A stretch of 64,000 nt of DNA from Aerococcus sp. (GTDB taxonomy: Bacteria; Bacillota; Bacilli; Lactobacillales; Aerococcaceae), in NCBI GenBank assembly GCA_030528155.1, contig JAUMZL010000011.1:1-64000 (forward strand), given 5' to 3'. Positions 36,050 through 45,171 of the stretch are shown piece after piece; the first letter of the stretch is position 1; the number at the start of each line of letters is the position of its first letter. The translations under genes and the position numbers were made by a program. The notes under the pieces were generated by a model that was given only the letters and a program-made list of their open reading frames with translations, made no database searches and was not told where the DNA came from.

Positions 36050-37615
36050 TTAGAGGGCGACTTGTAGGGCTAACATGATCACACACAAGATGCCGATAAT
36101 TCCCATCAGTGGCATGACCCATTTCAGCCATTTGTCGTATCCAACGTCTACCATAGCTAAGGTAGCCAAAATCAAACCAGTTGGCGTGATGAAAGACATC
36201 CAGCCTTGGCCGTAGTTATAGGCGGAAACGACAATATCGCGCCCCAAATGAACGGCGTCTGCCAATGGAGCAATGATTGGCATGGATAAGGTAGCCAGAC
36301 CTGAGGACGATGGAATGAAAATGCCCAGGAATGAGAAGAGCACCATCTGTACGGTAGAGAAGACCACGCCATTCATACCGCTGATAATGTCACTGGCATA
36401 ATAGAGGAGGGTGTCTGAAATCATCCCGTCATCCATAATCATATTGATTCCGCGTGCCACCCCAACGATCAGCGCAACAGAAGCAAGATCGGCTGCCCCA
36501 CCGACGAAGGCGCCTACAGCTTTGGATTCGCCCAAACCCGACAGCAACATACAGAAGATCGATACGGTCAAGAACAAGGTCGCTAATTCTTCAAACCACC
36601 ATTCCTGAGAAGATACGCCCCAGATCATAATTGGGAAGGCAGAAGCAAAGATAATTAAGATCAACACCCGTTGCCAGGTGAAAGCGGGTGCTTCTTTTGG
36701 ATTGTAATCCTTCAAGAATTTTTCTTTGATCGCTGGCATTTCTTCATAAACTAATGATTTGGTTGGATCTTTTCTTACTTTGCGTGCATACCAGTAAATG
36801 TAGGCGAGTGAAATGATTTGGCCAGCAACCAATGCCGCAATCCGCCAGGTGATACCATCTGTGAAGGAAATCCCCGCAGCATTAGAAGCCGTCACGACTG
36901 AGAAAGGATTCGTAGTGGAGAACATGGTTCCAATAGAAGAACCCATGTAAATCGCTGCAATCGGCACCAATACGTCATACCCGGCCGCTAAGAAAATAGG
37001 GACTAAGATAGGATAGAAGGCAATCGTTTCTTCGGCCATCCCGAATGTTGTCCCTCCGAGGGCAATCAAGGAGCTGATAATAGTAACTAACAAGAACTCT
37101 CGGCCCTTCGTTACGCGTGAGAGCACGGCCACTCCCGCATCGAAAGCCCCACTCGCATTCACGATGCCAATCAAACCACCCATGATCAGAATGAAGATCA
37201 CAATTCCAACACTGTCAGCAGTCCCTGATACAGAGGCTTTCATTAAAGCAATAAAACCTTGTGGGCGCTGTTCAATTTTTTGATAGGTGCCTGGTACGGC
37301 AATTGGTTTACGCACAGAGCCATTTTTGAAATTATCGAGTGGCACAGAAATCCCCAAATCATCGAGCGTCTTTTGCTCAACGGGGAGCTCTTTCACTTCC
37401 CCTTGAATATTTTCGATATTAAACTGCTGCGTTTCTTCGTTGTAAGTCAAACGGTCATATGACCCCGCCGGCACGATCCAAGTCAGAGCGGCAGCGAAGA
37501 TTAACACGATGAATAAAACCGTGAACGCGGTTGGAAAAGAACGTTTCTTCTTTTTCGGCGGTTCACTGGTTTGGTTCGCATCAGTCATCACAGGGTCTTT
37601 GTCTGCTGTTTCCAT
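36050..37615 (-). CDS. YfcC-family carrier (C4-dicarboxylate/basic amino acid type)
   Basis: A 521-residue inner-membrane transporter of the YfcC/DcuC-like superfamily with about 12 hydrophobic segments. After a short basic cytoplasmic N-terminus (PPKKKKRSFPTAFTVLF) comes WIVPAGSYDR and an extracytoplasmic segment of about 90 residues, then GGLIGIVNASGAFDAGV and MGSSIGTMFSTTNPFSVVTASNAAG, the re-entrant-like substrate motif. Homologues include arginine/ornithine antiporters and short-chain carboxylate carriers; the substrate is not determinable. The start at 37615 follows AGGAGG. Confidence 0.85.
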   Translation of the reverse strand: METADKDPVMTDANQTSEPPKKKKRSFPTAFTVLFIVLIFAAALTWIVPAGSYDRLTYNEETQQFNIENIQGEVKELPVEQKTLDDLGISVPLDNFKNGSVRKPIAVPGTYQKIEQRPQGFIALMKASVSGTADSVGIVIFILIMGGLIGIVNASGAFDAGVAVLSRVTKGREFLLVTIISSLIALGGTTFGMAEETIAFYPILVPIFLAAGYDVLVPIAAIYMGSSIGTMFSTTNPFSVVTASNAAGISFTDGITWRIAALVAGQIISLAYIYWYARKVRKDPTKSLVYEEMPAIKEKFLKDYNPKEAPAFTWQRVLILIIFASAFPIMIWGVSSQEWWFEELATLFLTVSIFCMLLSGLGESKAVGAFVGGAADLASVALIVGVARGINMIMDDGMISDTLLYYASDIISGMNGVVFSTVQMVLFSFLGIFIPSSSGLATLSMPIIAPLADAVHLGRDIVVSAYNYGQGWMSFITPTGLILATLAMVDVGYDKWLKWVMPLMGIIGILCVIMLALQVAL

Positions 37616-37920
37616 CGGATTTCCTCCTTTTAACTAAACAAACAGGCGCAATAAATAGCGTCAGGGATAACAGGACAGTCTGAAGGGGAGAGGACGTTGG
37701 TCAGAAAAAATGCTCTGAGCAGTTATTCGATCGCTAATATTCTGAAAATTTTATGAGTAACAGCTCCTTAAAAATAACGACCCTAAGTGCCTCGTCCCGT
37801 CAGAGAATAGTCTCCTTTCTATATAAAATTAAAAAAATTATCGCTTATTACCTCTAGTTTACTCGATAATGATAGGAGGTTCAATCCTCATTTTGGCATA
37901 AAGATGTCCCCAATCCCCCT
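37616..37920. other. Intergenic region upstream of the YfcC-type gene
   Basis: About 300 AT-rich bases, presumably the promoter region of the carrier gene. No promoter fits well and no ORF or RNA is evident. Confidence 0.4.
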
Positions 37921-37994
37921 AATTTGATAGCGATAATCGTGGCATTATGGCGTTTTAATTCGTTTTTCGTGACGAATGCTACTGCTATCAAATT
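37921..37994. repeat. Intergenic inverted repeat with 11-bp arms
   Basis: AATTTGATAGC (37921-37931) is mirrored by GCTATCAAATT (37984-37994) with a 52-base interval containing further partial complementarity (AATTCG/CGAAT). It lies upstream of the carrier gene and just downstream of the next minus-strand gene's terminator; it has no T tract, so it is not an obvious terminator. Confidence 0.5.
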
Positions 37995-38003
37995 TTAAGG
38001 TTA

Positions 38004-38033
38004 CAAAAAAACGCAACCTAAAACAGGCTGCGC
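38004..38033 (-). terminator. Terminator of the glutamine amidotransferase-like gene
   Basis: On the minus strand CGCAGCCT pairs with AGGTTGCG (one wobble) around GTTTT, followed by seven T. Confidence 0.8.
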
Positions 38034-38058
38034 CAAAACGAACAATAAGATAAGCGGA

Positions 38059-38811
38059 CTACGCTTGATGATTAAACCAGTCGAACAGCGCTAACATGGT
38101 GTTGTCTTTGAAAATCATTAGTTCAGGGTGCCATTGTACGCCTATCAATGCGCCGTGCTCAGCTGTTTTGGGACGTTCAAAGGCTTCAATCACACCGTCT
38201 GCTGCCCAGGCAGTTTCCGTTAATGAAGGGGCGAGCGTGCGCAACACCTGATGATGGAAGGAGTTAACGGCGAGCTGCTTATGGTGAGGAAATAGCCCAG
38301 CTAAGGTTGTATTTTCTGCCAAGGTGATAGAGTGAGCGGGATCGGTCATGTGGCTGTCTTTTTGGATATGTTGCACAGGAAGATGACCACTGGCGAGGGG
38401 ATAATATTTATAATCCTGGTACACACTTCCCCCAAGGATGCAATTGATGAGCTGTAGGCCCCGGCAAACGGCTAATATGGGCAGGTGACGTTTCTGAGCA
38501 GCCTTAAAGAGCGCTATTTCCCACTGATCGCGTTGCAAGAGCACATCCTGTAATTCAGGCACCGGTTCTTCATTGAAGAGAAGGGGTGAGACATCTTGTC
38601 CGCCGGTAAAAATCAGTCCATCGACCCGTTCCACATAAGCTTCTGCCAGTGAGAGGTCGGATTGCATGGGAATCACCATTGGCAAATTGCCTGTCTTTTC
38701 GATACCTTTAGGGAAACCAACCGGAGTGTAATCATGTTGGAATTCGGCCCACTCATGATCATTCGTCGTACTGTTGCCAGTAATACCAATTATTAAAGGT
38801 TTGTCTGCCAT
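38059..38811 (-). CDS. Class I glutamine amidotransferase-like hydrolase (PuuD type)
   Basis: A 250-residue peptidase C26-type protein resembling gamma-glutamyl-GABA hydrolases. It has the N-terminal GITGNS, the segment GLIFTGGQDVSP, the nucleophile elbow LAVCRGLQLIN (catalytic Cys), and GVQWHPELM with the catalytic His and Glu. It lacks a fused synthetase domain, consistent with a free gamma-glutamyl hydrolase; the exact substrate is unknown. The start is uncertain: GTG 38820, ATG 38817 and ATG 38811 are in frame, and AGAAAG fits the last one best. Confidence 0.85.
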   Translation of the reverse strand: MADKPLIIGITGNSTTNDHEWAEFQHDYTPVGFPKGIEKTGNLPMVIPMQSDLSLAEAYVERVDGLIFTGGQDVSPLLFNEEPVPELQDVLLQRDQWEIALFKAAQKRHLPILAVCRGLQLINCILGGSVYQDYKYYPLASGHLPVQHIQKDSHMTDPAHSITLAENTTLAGLFPHHKQLAVNSFHHQVLRTLAPSLTETAWAADGVIEAFERPKTAEHGALIGVQWHPELMIFKDNTMLALFDWFNHQA

Positions 38812-39123
38812 CCTCATCACACTTTCTATTTGAGCGTTTAAATTATTCTACTAATATGAAACAAGCCAACAGAATTGTCAATGGAAGTGTTTGCTTCTCG
38901 TGGCATTATTAGCACTAGGGATGAAAATAAGTGCAATGAAAAGAAGAACCAAGCAAGGCGAAGACACAGAATGAAAATTTAATAGGAAGAGCTACCTTAA
39001 GCACCCCAGGCAATGAAGATCAGGGGCATTAACCGATAAAGAGCAATAGTTAATAAAATTATTGTCTAAACATTAAGAAATAGTCACCATTCATTCGCTG
39101 TCGCCCCCACTATTATTACAATG
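38812..39123. other. Intergenic region upstream of pepO
   Basis: About 310 bases between divergent genes with no supportable ORF or RNA. The pepO promoter lies at its right end. Confidence 0.4.
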
Positions 39124-39132
39124 TGCTATAAT
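39124..39132 (+). promoter_or_regulatory. Extended -10 promoter of pepO
   Basis: TGCTATAAT, a perfect extended -10 element about 44 bases upstream of the start codon, without a recognisable -35 box. Confidence 0.6.
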
Positions 39133-39175
39133 CAGTCGTACATTAACCATTTTGAAAACAAGGGAGGCCAGAAAA

Positions 39176-41074
39176 ATGGCAACTATCGATCTTACCGCCG
39201 CTCGCAATGACTTGTATCAAGCCGTCAATGGCGAGTGGATTGCACAAGCAACCATCCCTGAGGACAAGCCGGCTACCGGAGGATTCAATATCCTAAATGA
39301 AGACATTGAAAAATTATTGATGACGGATTTGGAGAAATTCGCAAATGGGGATATTGCTCCCGCCAATCCGGAAGAAAAAGAAATGACCAAATACTACCAA
39401 TTGGCTAAGGACTTCGACCGCCGCAATGCGGAAGGGGCCGACGATGTGTTACCCGCATTGGAAAAAATCCAAGCCCTCAAAGATTTCGATGACTTACAAC
39501 AATTAGCAGAGAGTGATTTGAGTTTGGCTTTGCCATTTGGAGTAAGTGTCGATCCGGACATGAAGAATACGGATCAATATGAATTCTACCTCGATCAACC
39601 ATCATTAATTTTGCCAGACAAGACCTATTACAAGGAAAATCGCGAACAGGGCGAACAATTGCTTGCTGTCTTTAAAGAAAGTGCAATGAAAGTCTTTACT
39701 TTAGCCGGTTTTTCTAAAGAGGACGCTGATGAAATCGTTACGGATGCGATTGCCTTCGATGAATTGCTGTGGCCAGCGACCTGGAGCAGTGAACAGCGCG
39801 CCGATTATACCAAAATCTATAACCCTCGCGAGCGCAAAGAAGTTGAAGAGTACAGCGAACACTTCTCTATTATGCATTTATTAGATTCATTTGTGGAACA
39901 GCAAGTAGACAAGGTGATCGTCACGATTCCGACCTTCTTCCATGCTTTGGATGATATTTTGAGCCCTAAATATTTCGAGCAATTGAAACACTGGATGATG
40001 GTTGAAACACTCTATAGCTCAACCGACTACTTATCTGAAGAACTGCGCCAAGCCGGGGCGGAATATGGGCTGGCATTGTCTGGCAGTCCAAAAACTTCCT
40101 CGCCAATCAAGAATGCTTACCAATTGACGCGGCAACGCTACAGCCAGGTCATTGGTTGCTACTATGGGCGGACGTACTTTGGGGAGAAGGCGCGTGCGGA
40201 CGTTGAAGAAATGGTCAAAGCCATGATCGATGTTTATAAGAAACGACTCCAAGCGAACGACTGGCTCTCAAAAGCAACCATCGAAAAGGCTATCGTGAAA
40301 TTGGATCATATGGACCTGATGATTGGGTATCCTGATACTTATCCCGATGTCTTCAAGCAATATGTCGTTCAACCGGATAAGTCGCTCTTCTGGAACATGA
40401 GTCGCTTTAGCCGTATTGCTACTGAAGATAGACTCAAACGTTGGCATCAAGAAGTTGACCGTAGAGAGTGGGGCATGAGTGCAGAATGGGTCAATGCTTA
40501 CTACAGCCCATTTTCTAATTTGATCTGCTTCCCAGCTGGTATTCTTCAAGCACCGTTCTACAGTTTAGAACAATCACCAAGCACTAACTTTGGTGGCATC
40601 GGGGCGGTTATCGGACATGAAATTTCCCATGCTTTTGACAACAATGGTGCGCAGTTCGATGAACGCGGAAATTTGAATAACTGGTGGATGGAGGAAGATT
40701 ACGACCTCTTTAAACAAAAAGCCCAAGCCATGATCGATCAATTTAATGATCTACCACTGGGTGAAGGCAAAGTGAATGGTAAACTGACGGTTTCTGAAAA
40801 TATCGCAGATGCTGGGGGGCTCAATGCAGCGATTGGCGCGATTGACGAAGCGGATCGCGATGATGTGGCCTTCTTCAGCAATTGGGCGCGGGTATGGTGC
40901 ATGAAAGCACGTCCTGAGTACCAACAGATGCTATTGACCATCGATGTGCACGCACCGAACTACTGGCGTGCCAACCAACAGGTGCAAAATTTAGCCCAAT
41001 TCCATGCCGCTTTCCACACCGAACCTGGAGATGCCATGTATTTAGCCCCAGCAGATCGTGTCGTGATTTGGTAG
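39176..41074 (+). CDS. pepO: M13-family endopeptidase PepO
   Basis: Neprilysin-like zinc oligopeptidase (632 residues). The zinc site is HEISH at residues 481-485 (HExxH) with ENIADAGG near residue 541 providing the third ligand; NGEWIAQATIPEDKP at the start and the C-terminal CMKARPEYQQMLLTIDVHAPNYWR-type region (split around residue 590) are family-typical. No signal peptide is present, so it is cytoplasmic, as in lactococci, where it degrades imported peptides. The ATG at 39176 follows GGGAGG. Confidence 0.95.
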   Translation: MATIDLTAARNDLYQAVNGEWIAQATIPEDKPATGGFNILNEDIEKLLMTDLEKFANGDIAPANPEEKEMTKYYQLAKDFDRRNAEGADDVLPALEKIQALKDFDDLQQLAESDLSLALPFGVSVDPDMKNTDQYEFYLDQPSLILPDKTYYKENREQGEQLLAVFKESAMKVFTLAGFSKEDADEIVTDAIAFDELLWPATWSSEQRADYTKIYNPRERKEVEEYSEHFSIMHLLDSFVEQQVDKVIVTIPTFFHALDDILSPKYFEQLKHWMMVETLYSSTDYLSEELRQAGAEYGLALSGSPKTSSPIKNAYQLTRQRYSQVIGCYYGRTYFGEKARADVEEMVKAMIDVYKKRLQANDWLSKATIEKAIVKLDHMDLMIGYPDTYPDVFKQYVVQPDKSLFWNMSRFSRIATEDRLKRWHQEVDRREWGMSAEWVNAYYSPFSNLICFPAGILQAPFYSLEQSPSTNFGGIGAVIGHEISHAFDNNGAQFDERGNLNNWWMEEDYDLFKQKAQAMIDQFNDLPLGEGKVNGKLTVSENIADAGGLNAAIGAIDEADRDDVAFFSNWARVWCMKARPEYQQMLLTIDVHAPNYWRANQQVQNLAQFHAAFHTEPGDAMYLAPADRVVIW

Positions 41075-41120
41075 AGCTGTGCTAATTAATCAGCACATGA
41101 AAAATTGACAACACCTCTTA

Positions 41121-41164
41121 CCCCCAAGCGTGGAGAAGCAATTTCTCTTACGCTTGGGGGTTTT
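41121..41164 (+). terminator. Terminator after pepO
   Basis: CCCCCAAGCGT pairs perfectly with ACGCTTGGGGG around a loop with its own AGAA/TTCT stem, followed by TTTT. Confidence 0.9.
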
Positions 41165-41257
41165 AGTTACTTTTCATTATGATTCACATGTGGTTGGAAA
41201 ATAGTGGAACAATATGCGATGATTTGGTTGTTTTCAATGAGTAAAAATATCTCTAGA

Positions 41258-41286
41258 TTGACGATTCCCTCAAAAGTAGGAATAAT
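41258..41286 (+). promoter_or_regulatory. Promoter of the SorC-type regulator gene
   Basis: TTGACG and AATAAT separated by 17 bases, about 60 bases upstream of the start codon. Confidence 0.55.
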
Positions 41287-41348
41287 AAGAACAGAGGTCT
41301 CGATGTCAGAGACCATAAAACGAGACAGATGGGAAGACAAATAAACGA

Positions 41349-42311
41349 ATGAAACAAACAGAAAGTGAAATGATCAAAGTCGCCTCGATGTACTATGAAG
41401 AGGGACTAACGCAAGCGGCGATTGCGCGCCAGCGTGGGGTGTCGCGTTCACTCATTGCGAAGTATCTCAAGGAAGCGCGCGAGTTAGGAATTGTTGAAGT
41501 CGTCATCAAGAGTGAGAGCATCTATACGGCGCGTCTCGAACGGGAATTGGAACAGCGCTATCATCTGAAGAATGCGATCGTTGTTGATACGCAGGATCTG
41601 CATCCTTCAGAGATTGGCAAACGTGTGAGTCAGCGCGCCGCCCTTTATTTGCAGGATATTATTGCCGATTACACGCGCATTGGGATTTCGTGGGGCAACT
41701 CTCTGCGCCGCATGGTTGATTCTTTTCCGTATATGAACCACAGCGAGGCGGAATTGGTGCCGTTGATTGGCGGATTGAGCGATGATTACTTCGATATTCA
41801 ATCCAATCAATTGACCTATGAACTCGCGCGCAAAATGCGAGCAAAAGCGAAATATCTCTATGCGCCCGCCTTGGTTTCTAATGCCCTGATTCGCCGGGAA
41901 CTTGCCAGCAACCGCGCCATTCAGAGTGTGCTGGCAGAGGGAAGCCAGGTAGAATTAGCGTTGGTGGGGATCTCCTCCCTCGATCAGGAAACGAATATGC
42001 GTAATATTGGTTATGTGGATAATGCGCAATATGCGGCCTTGAAAGCACAAGGAGCGGTCGGCGTGATCAATTCTCGCTTTTATGATCAATTCGGTCAGGA
42101 ACTGGCCAATGAGATTAATCAATCCGTTTTGGGGATTACCTTAAATGACTTGCGGAAGATTCCCCAGGTGATGACTGTTGTTCAAGGAAATCAAAAAGTC
42201 CACGCGATCGAAGTGGCATTGCGCACAGGCATGATTAATACGATTGTGACGACCAATACCGTTGCAGAAACGATTATTGACCTATCAGAAGCTAACGCCA
42301 ACAGTCTTTAG
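41349..42311 (+). CDS. SorC-family sugar-binding transcriptional regulator
   Basis: A 320-residue regulator with an N-terminal helix-turn-helix (EEGLTQAAIARQRGVSRSLI, about residues 18-37) and a C-terminal SorC/DeoR-type sugar-phosphate-binding domain (GISWGNSLRRMVDSF, LVPLIGGLSD, LVGISSLDQETN, GVINSRFYDQFGQEL). Such proteins respond to phosphorylated sugars. It lies directly upstream of the phosphoketolase gene, on the same strand with its own promoter, and operator-like repeats occupy the phosphoketolase promoter, so it is the likely controller of that gene and perhaps of itself. Confidence 0.88.
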   Translation: MKQTESEMIKVASMYYEEGLTQAAIARQRGVSRSLIAKYLKEARELGIVEVVIKSESIYTARLERELEQRYHLKNAIVVDTQDLHPSEIGKRVSQRAALYLQDIIADYTRIGISWGNSLRRMVDSFPYMNHSEAELVPLIGGLSDDYFDIQSNQLTYELARKMRAKAKYLYAPALVSNALIRRELASNRAIQSVLAEGSQVELALVGISSLDQETNMRNIGYVDNAQYAALKAQGAVGVINSRFYDQFGQELANEINQSVLGITLNDLRKIPQVMTVVQGNQKVHAIEVALRTGMINTIVTTNTVAETIIDLSEANANSL

Positions 42312-42509
42312 CGGTTTTTATTGGCTAGCATAAGCGCTAAACTGTCCAAGTATTTAGTGCTGGCACCAACTTAACCACCAGCCATTAATCGAAAGAACAC
42401 GACATTAACCCCAGCAAATAGCATTCCTATCTGTCACTCATGATGAACATGCACGATAAAAGCAAAGCGATCGCTTCAAGTCAGGATCGTTTTCTTTTTT
42501 AACCGTGTG

Positions 42510-42556
42510 TGACAAATGCTATTGTCTTTGACAAATGTCAAGTGACAGACTATAAT
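42510..42556 (+). promoter_or_regulatory. Phosphoketolase promoter with operator-like repeats
   Basis: A perfect-spaced promoter, TTGACA (42528-42533), 17 bases, TATAAT (42551-42556). The -35 box lies inside the palindrome TTGACAAATGTCAA (42528-42541). A direct copy of TGACAAATG occurs at 42510-42518, 19 bases upstream of the one at 42529-42537, and TGACAG follows at 42543. These look like binding sites for a regulator, most likely the adjacent SorC-type protein. Confidence 0.7.
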
Positions 42557-42608
42557 GGGAGTAACTTCATTGATTGCAATAAAATGTCACGAATAAAAGG
42601 AGATTATA

Positions 42609-44990
42609 ATGATGGTTGATTTCAATTCAAAAGACTATCTGAAAAAAGTAGATGCTTGGTGGCGTGCCGCTAACTTCTTGGGGGTAACTGAAATGTACCT
42701 TAAGGATAATGCGTTATTGCGTCGTCCGCTTCAACCAACGGATGTTAAACGTAACCCAATCGGTCACTGGGGAACGTTAGCGAACCAAAACATGATCTAC
42801 GCTCACCTAAACCGTATTATCAACAAGTATGATTTAAACCTTTCTTTCTTCGAAGGTCCTGGTCACGGCGGCCAAGTCATGGTAGCTAACTCCTACCTCG
42901 ATGGGTCTTATACCGAAATTTACCCAACTTACACCCAAGATGAAGCTGGTTTAAACAAATTCAATAAACATTTCTCCTTCCCAGGTGGTATTGGCTCTCA
43001 CGCAACTGCTCAAACGCCAGGGTCAATCCATGAAGGTGGGGAACTCGGGTATGTATTGAGCCATGCTGCTGGTGCGGTATTGGACAATCCAGACCAAATT
43101 GTTGCTGCGGTGATCGGTGATGGGGAATCCGAAACCGGGCCATTACAAGCGGGTTGGTTAATCAACACCTTCCTCAACCCAGTGAATGATGGGGTAGTTT
43201 TACCAATTTGGAACTTGAATGGTGCCAAAATTGCTAATCCAACCATCTTTACCCGGAAATCCGATGAAGATCTGCGCAAATATCTTGAAGGGTTAGGCTG
43301 GAAACCTTACTTCGTTGAAGGTGACGATCCAATGGCAGTTCATGAACAAATGGCTGAAACCATGGACGCCATCGTTGAAGAAATTCAAGCGATCAAAGCT
43401 GCTGCTGCGAAGAAACCAGCAGATGAACAAACCATGCCACACTGGCCAGTGCTCGTTTTGCGCACGCCTAAAGGCTGGACGGGTCCTAAAGGGTCTGAAC
43501 ATGAACGCATCGAAGGGGGCTACCGGGCTCACCAGGTGCCAATCGCTGTTTCAGAAGGGAACTTTGCCAAAGCAGATGAATTGGAAGCTTGGTTGAAATC
43601 TTACCGTCCTGAAGAACTGTTCGACGAAAATGGGACTTTAGTTCCTGAATTGAAGGCGATCGCTCCAAAAGGCGACAAACGTATGGCGATGAACCCACTC
43701 GTTAATGGTGGGATCAACACCAAGGATCTGGTATTGCCAGACTGGAAAGAAAATGTTCTGGACTTCGATACACCAGGTGAACGCATGGAACAAGATATGA
43801 CCCAATTAGGGAAATATATTGCACGTGTGGTCGAAGCCAATCCAGATAACTTCCGTCTCTTCTCACCAGACGAAAATGACTCCAACCGTTTGAATGCAGT
43901 GCTCGAAGTGACGAACCGTCAATGGTTGGAAGACATCAAGGAAGACTATGACTCCAACATGAGTTCTGCCGGCCGTGTGATCGACTCTCAACTCTCTGAA
44001 CATCAAGCAGAAGGGATGTTAGAAACCTACACCATGACCGGTCGTTATGGCTTCTTCGATTCCTATGAAGCATTCTTGCGCGTGGTAGATTCCATGATTA
44101 CGCAACACTTCAAATTCATGCGTCAATCGGATGAATTGGACTGGCGTAAATCTTACAACGCTCTGAACCTGATCTCTACCAGTTATGCCTTCCAACAAGA
44201 CCATAACGGTTACACCCATCAAGATCCAGGTATCTTGACACACTTGGCAGAAAAGAAAGCCGAATACATTCGTGAATATCTGCCAGCAGATACGAACACC
44301 TTGTTGGCGGTCATGGCGAAGAATGTCTTGCCTGCTAAACAATTGATCAACTTGGTGGTGACTTCTAAACACCCACGTCCACAATTCTTCAGCATGGCAG
44401 AAGCCGAAGAATTAGCTGACAAAGGGTACAAAGTGATTGACTGGGCATCTACAGATAAAGGTGGCGAACCAGACATCGTCTTTGCTGCTAGCGGGGTAGA
44501 ATCCAACATGGAAATCTTGGCTGCGATCACCAGCTTGAACAAGGCCTTCCCAGAAATGAAGATTCGCTTCATCAACATTGTGGACATCTTGAAGATGCGT
44601 CACCCAAGTGTTGATTCTCGTGGGCTCTCTGATGAAGAATTCGACAAACTCTTCACCACGGATAAACCGGTGATCTTTGGTTTCCACGGTTACACTGACT
44701 TGGTAAAACTGATCTTCTTCGATCGTCATAACCACAATCTCTACGAACATGGTTATATCGAAGAAGGGGACATCACTACACCATTCGACATGCGGGTATG
44801 GAACGAGTTGGACCGCTTCCACCTTGCGAAACAAGCGGCAGAATTGGTTTACGGTGATGAGGCAAAAGACTACATCCAAGCACAAGAAGACTTGTTACAA
44901 AAACACCATGACTACATCCGTGAATATGGTTCAGACATGGAAGAAGTCACAGAATGGCAATGGCAACCACTTAATGGTGCGAACGCCTAG
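42609..44990 (+). CDS. xfp: Xylulose-5-P/fructose-6-P phosphoketolase
   Basis: Thiamine-diphosphate enzyme (793 residues) that splits xylulose-5-phosphate (and often fructose-6-phosphate) into acetyl phosphate plus glyceraldehyde-3-phosphate or erythrose-4-phosphate. It shows [38 protein letters not shown], the cofactor motif [13 protein letters not shown] with [10 protein letters not shown], then [11 protein letters not shown] and the C-terminal domain. It is the key step of heterolactic or pentose metabolism. AAGGAG precedes two adjacent ATG codons. Transcribed alone, with a strong promoter and terminator. Confidence 0.97.
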   Translation: MMVDFNSKDYLKKVDAWWRAANFLGVTEMYLKDNALLRRPLQPTDVKRNPIGHWGTLANQNMIYAHLNRIINKYDLNLSFFEGPGHGGQVMVANSYLDGSYTEIYPTYTQDEAGLNKFNKHFSFPGGIGSHATAQTPGSIHEGGELGYVLSHAAGAVLDNPDQIVAAVIGDGESETGPLQAGWLINTFLNPVNDGVVLPIWNLNGAKIANPTIFTRKSDEDLRKYLEGLGWKPYFVEGDDPMAVHEQMAETMDAIVEEIQAIKAAAAKKPADEQTMPHWPVLVLRTPKGWTGPKGSEHERIEGGYRAHQVPIAVSEGNFAKADELEAWLKSYRPEELFDENGTLVPELKAIAPKGDKRMAMNPLVNGGINTKDLVLPDWKENVLDFDTPGERMEQDMTQLGKYIARVVEANPDNFRLFSPDENDSNRLNAVLEVTNRQWLEDIKEDYDSNMSSAGRVIDSQLSEHQAEGMLETYTMTGRYGFFDSYEAFLRVVDSMITQHFKFMRQSDELDWRKSYNALNLISTSYAFQQDHNGYTHQDPGILTHLAEKKAEYIREYLPADTNTLLAVMAKNVLPAKQLINLVVTSKHPRPQFFSMAEAEELADKGYKVIDWASTDKGGEPDIVFAASGVESNMEILAAITSLNKAFPEMKIRFINIVDILKMRHPSVDSRGLSDEEFDKLFTTDKPVIFGFHGYTDLVKLIFFDRHNHNLYEHGYIEEGDITTPFDMRVWNELDRFHLAKQAAELVYGDEAKDYIQAQEDLLQKHHDYIREYGSDMEEVTEWQWQPLNGANA

Positions 44991-45012
44991 TGACGATCAA
45001 TAATAATTGCCC

Positions 45013-45052
45013 AAAAGGTGAACGCAACAGTAGGGTTGGGTTCACCTTTTTT
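45013..45052 (+). terminator. Terminator after xfp
   Basis: AAAAGGTGAAC pairs with GTTCACCTTTT around a 16-base loop, ending in TTTTTT. Confidence 0.85.
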
Positions 45053-45116
45053 GAATGGGCAAAGCACATCTAGCTGGAGAAAGGTTCTAGTTAAGTAGAT
45101 GAGGCTCAATTTTGTT

Positions 45117-45160
45117 AAAAAAAGGGACGGCAGCAAGCTTATAGCTTTGATGCCGTCCCT
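45117..45160 (-). terminator. Terminator of the O-antigen-ligase-like gene
   Basis: On the minus strand GGGACGGCA pairs with TGCCGTCCC around a loop that contains AAGC/GCTT, followed by seven T. Confidence 0.85.
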
Positions 45161-45171
45161 TTATTCATCAT

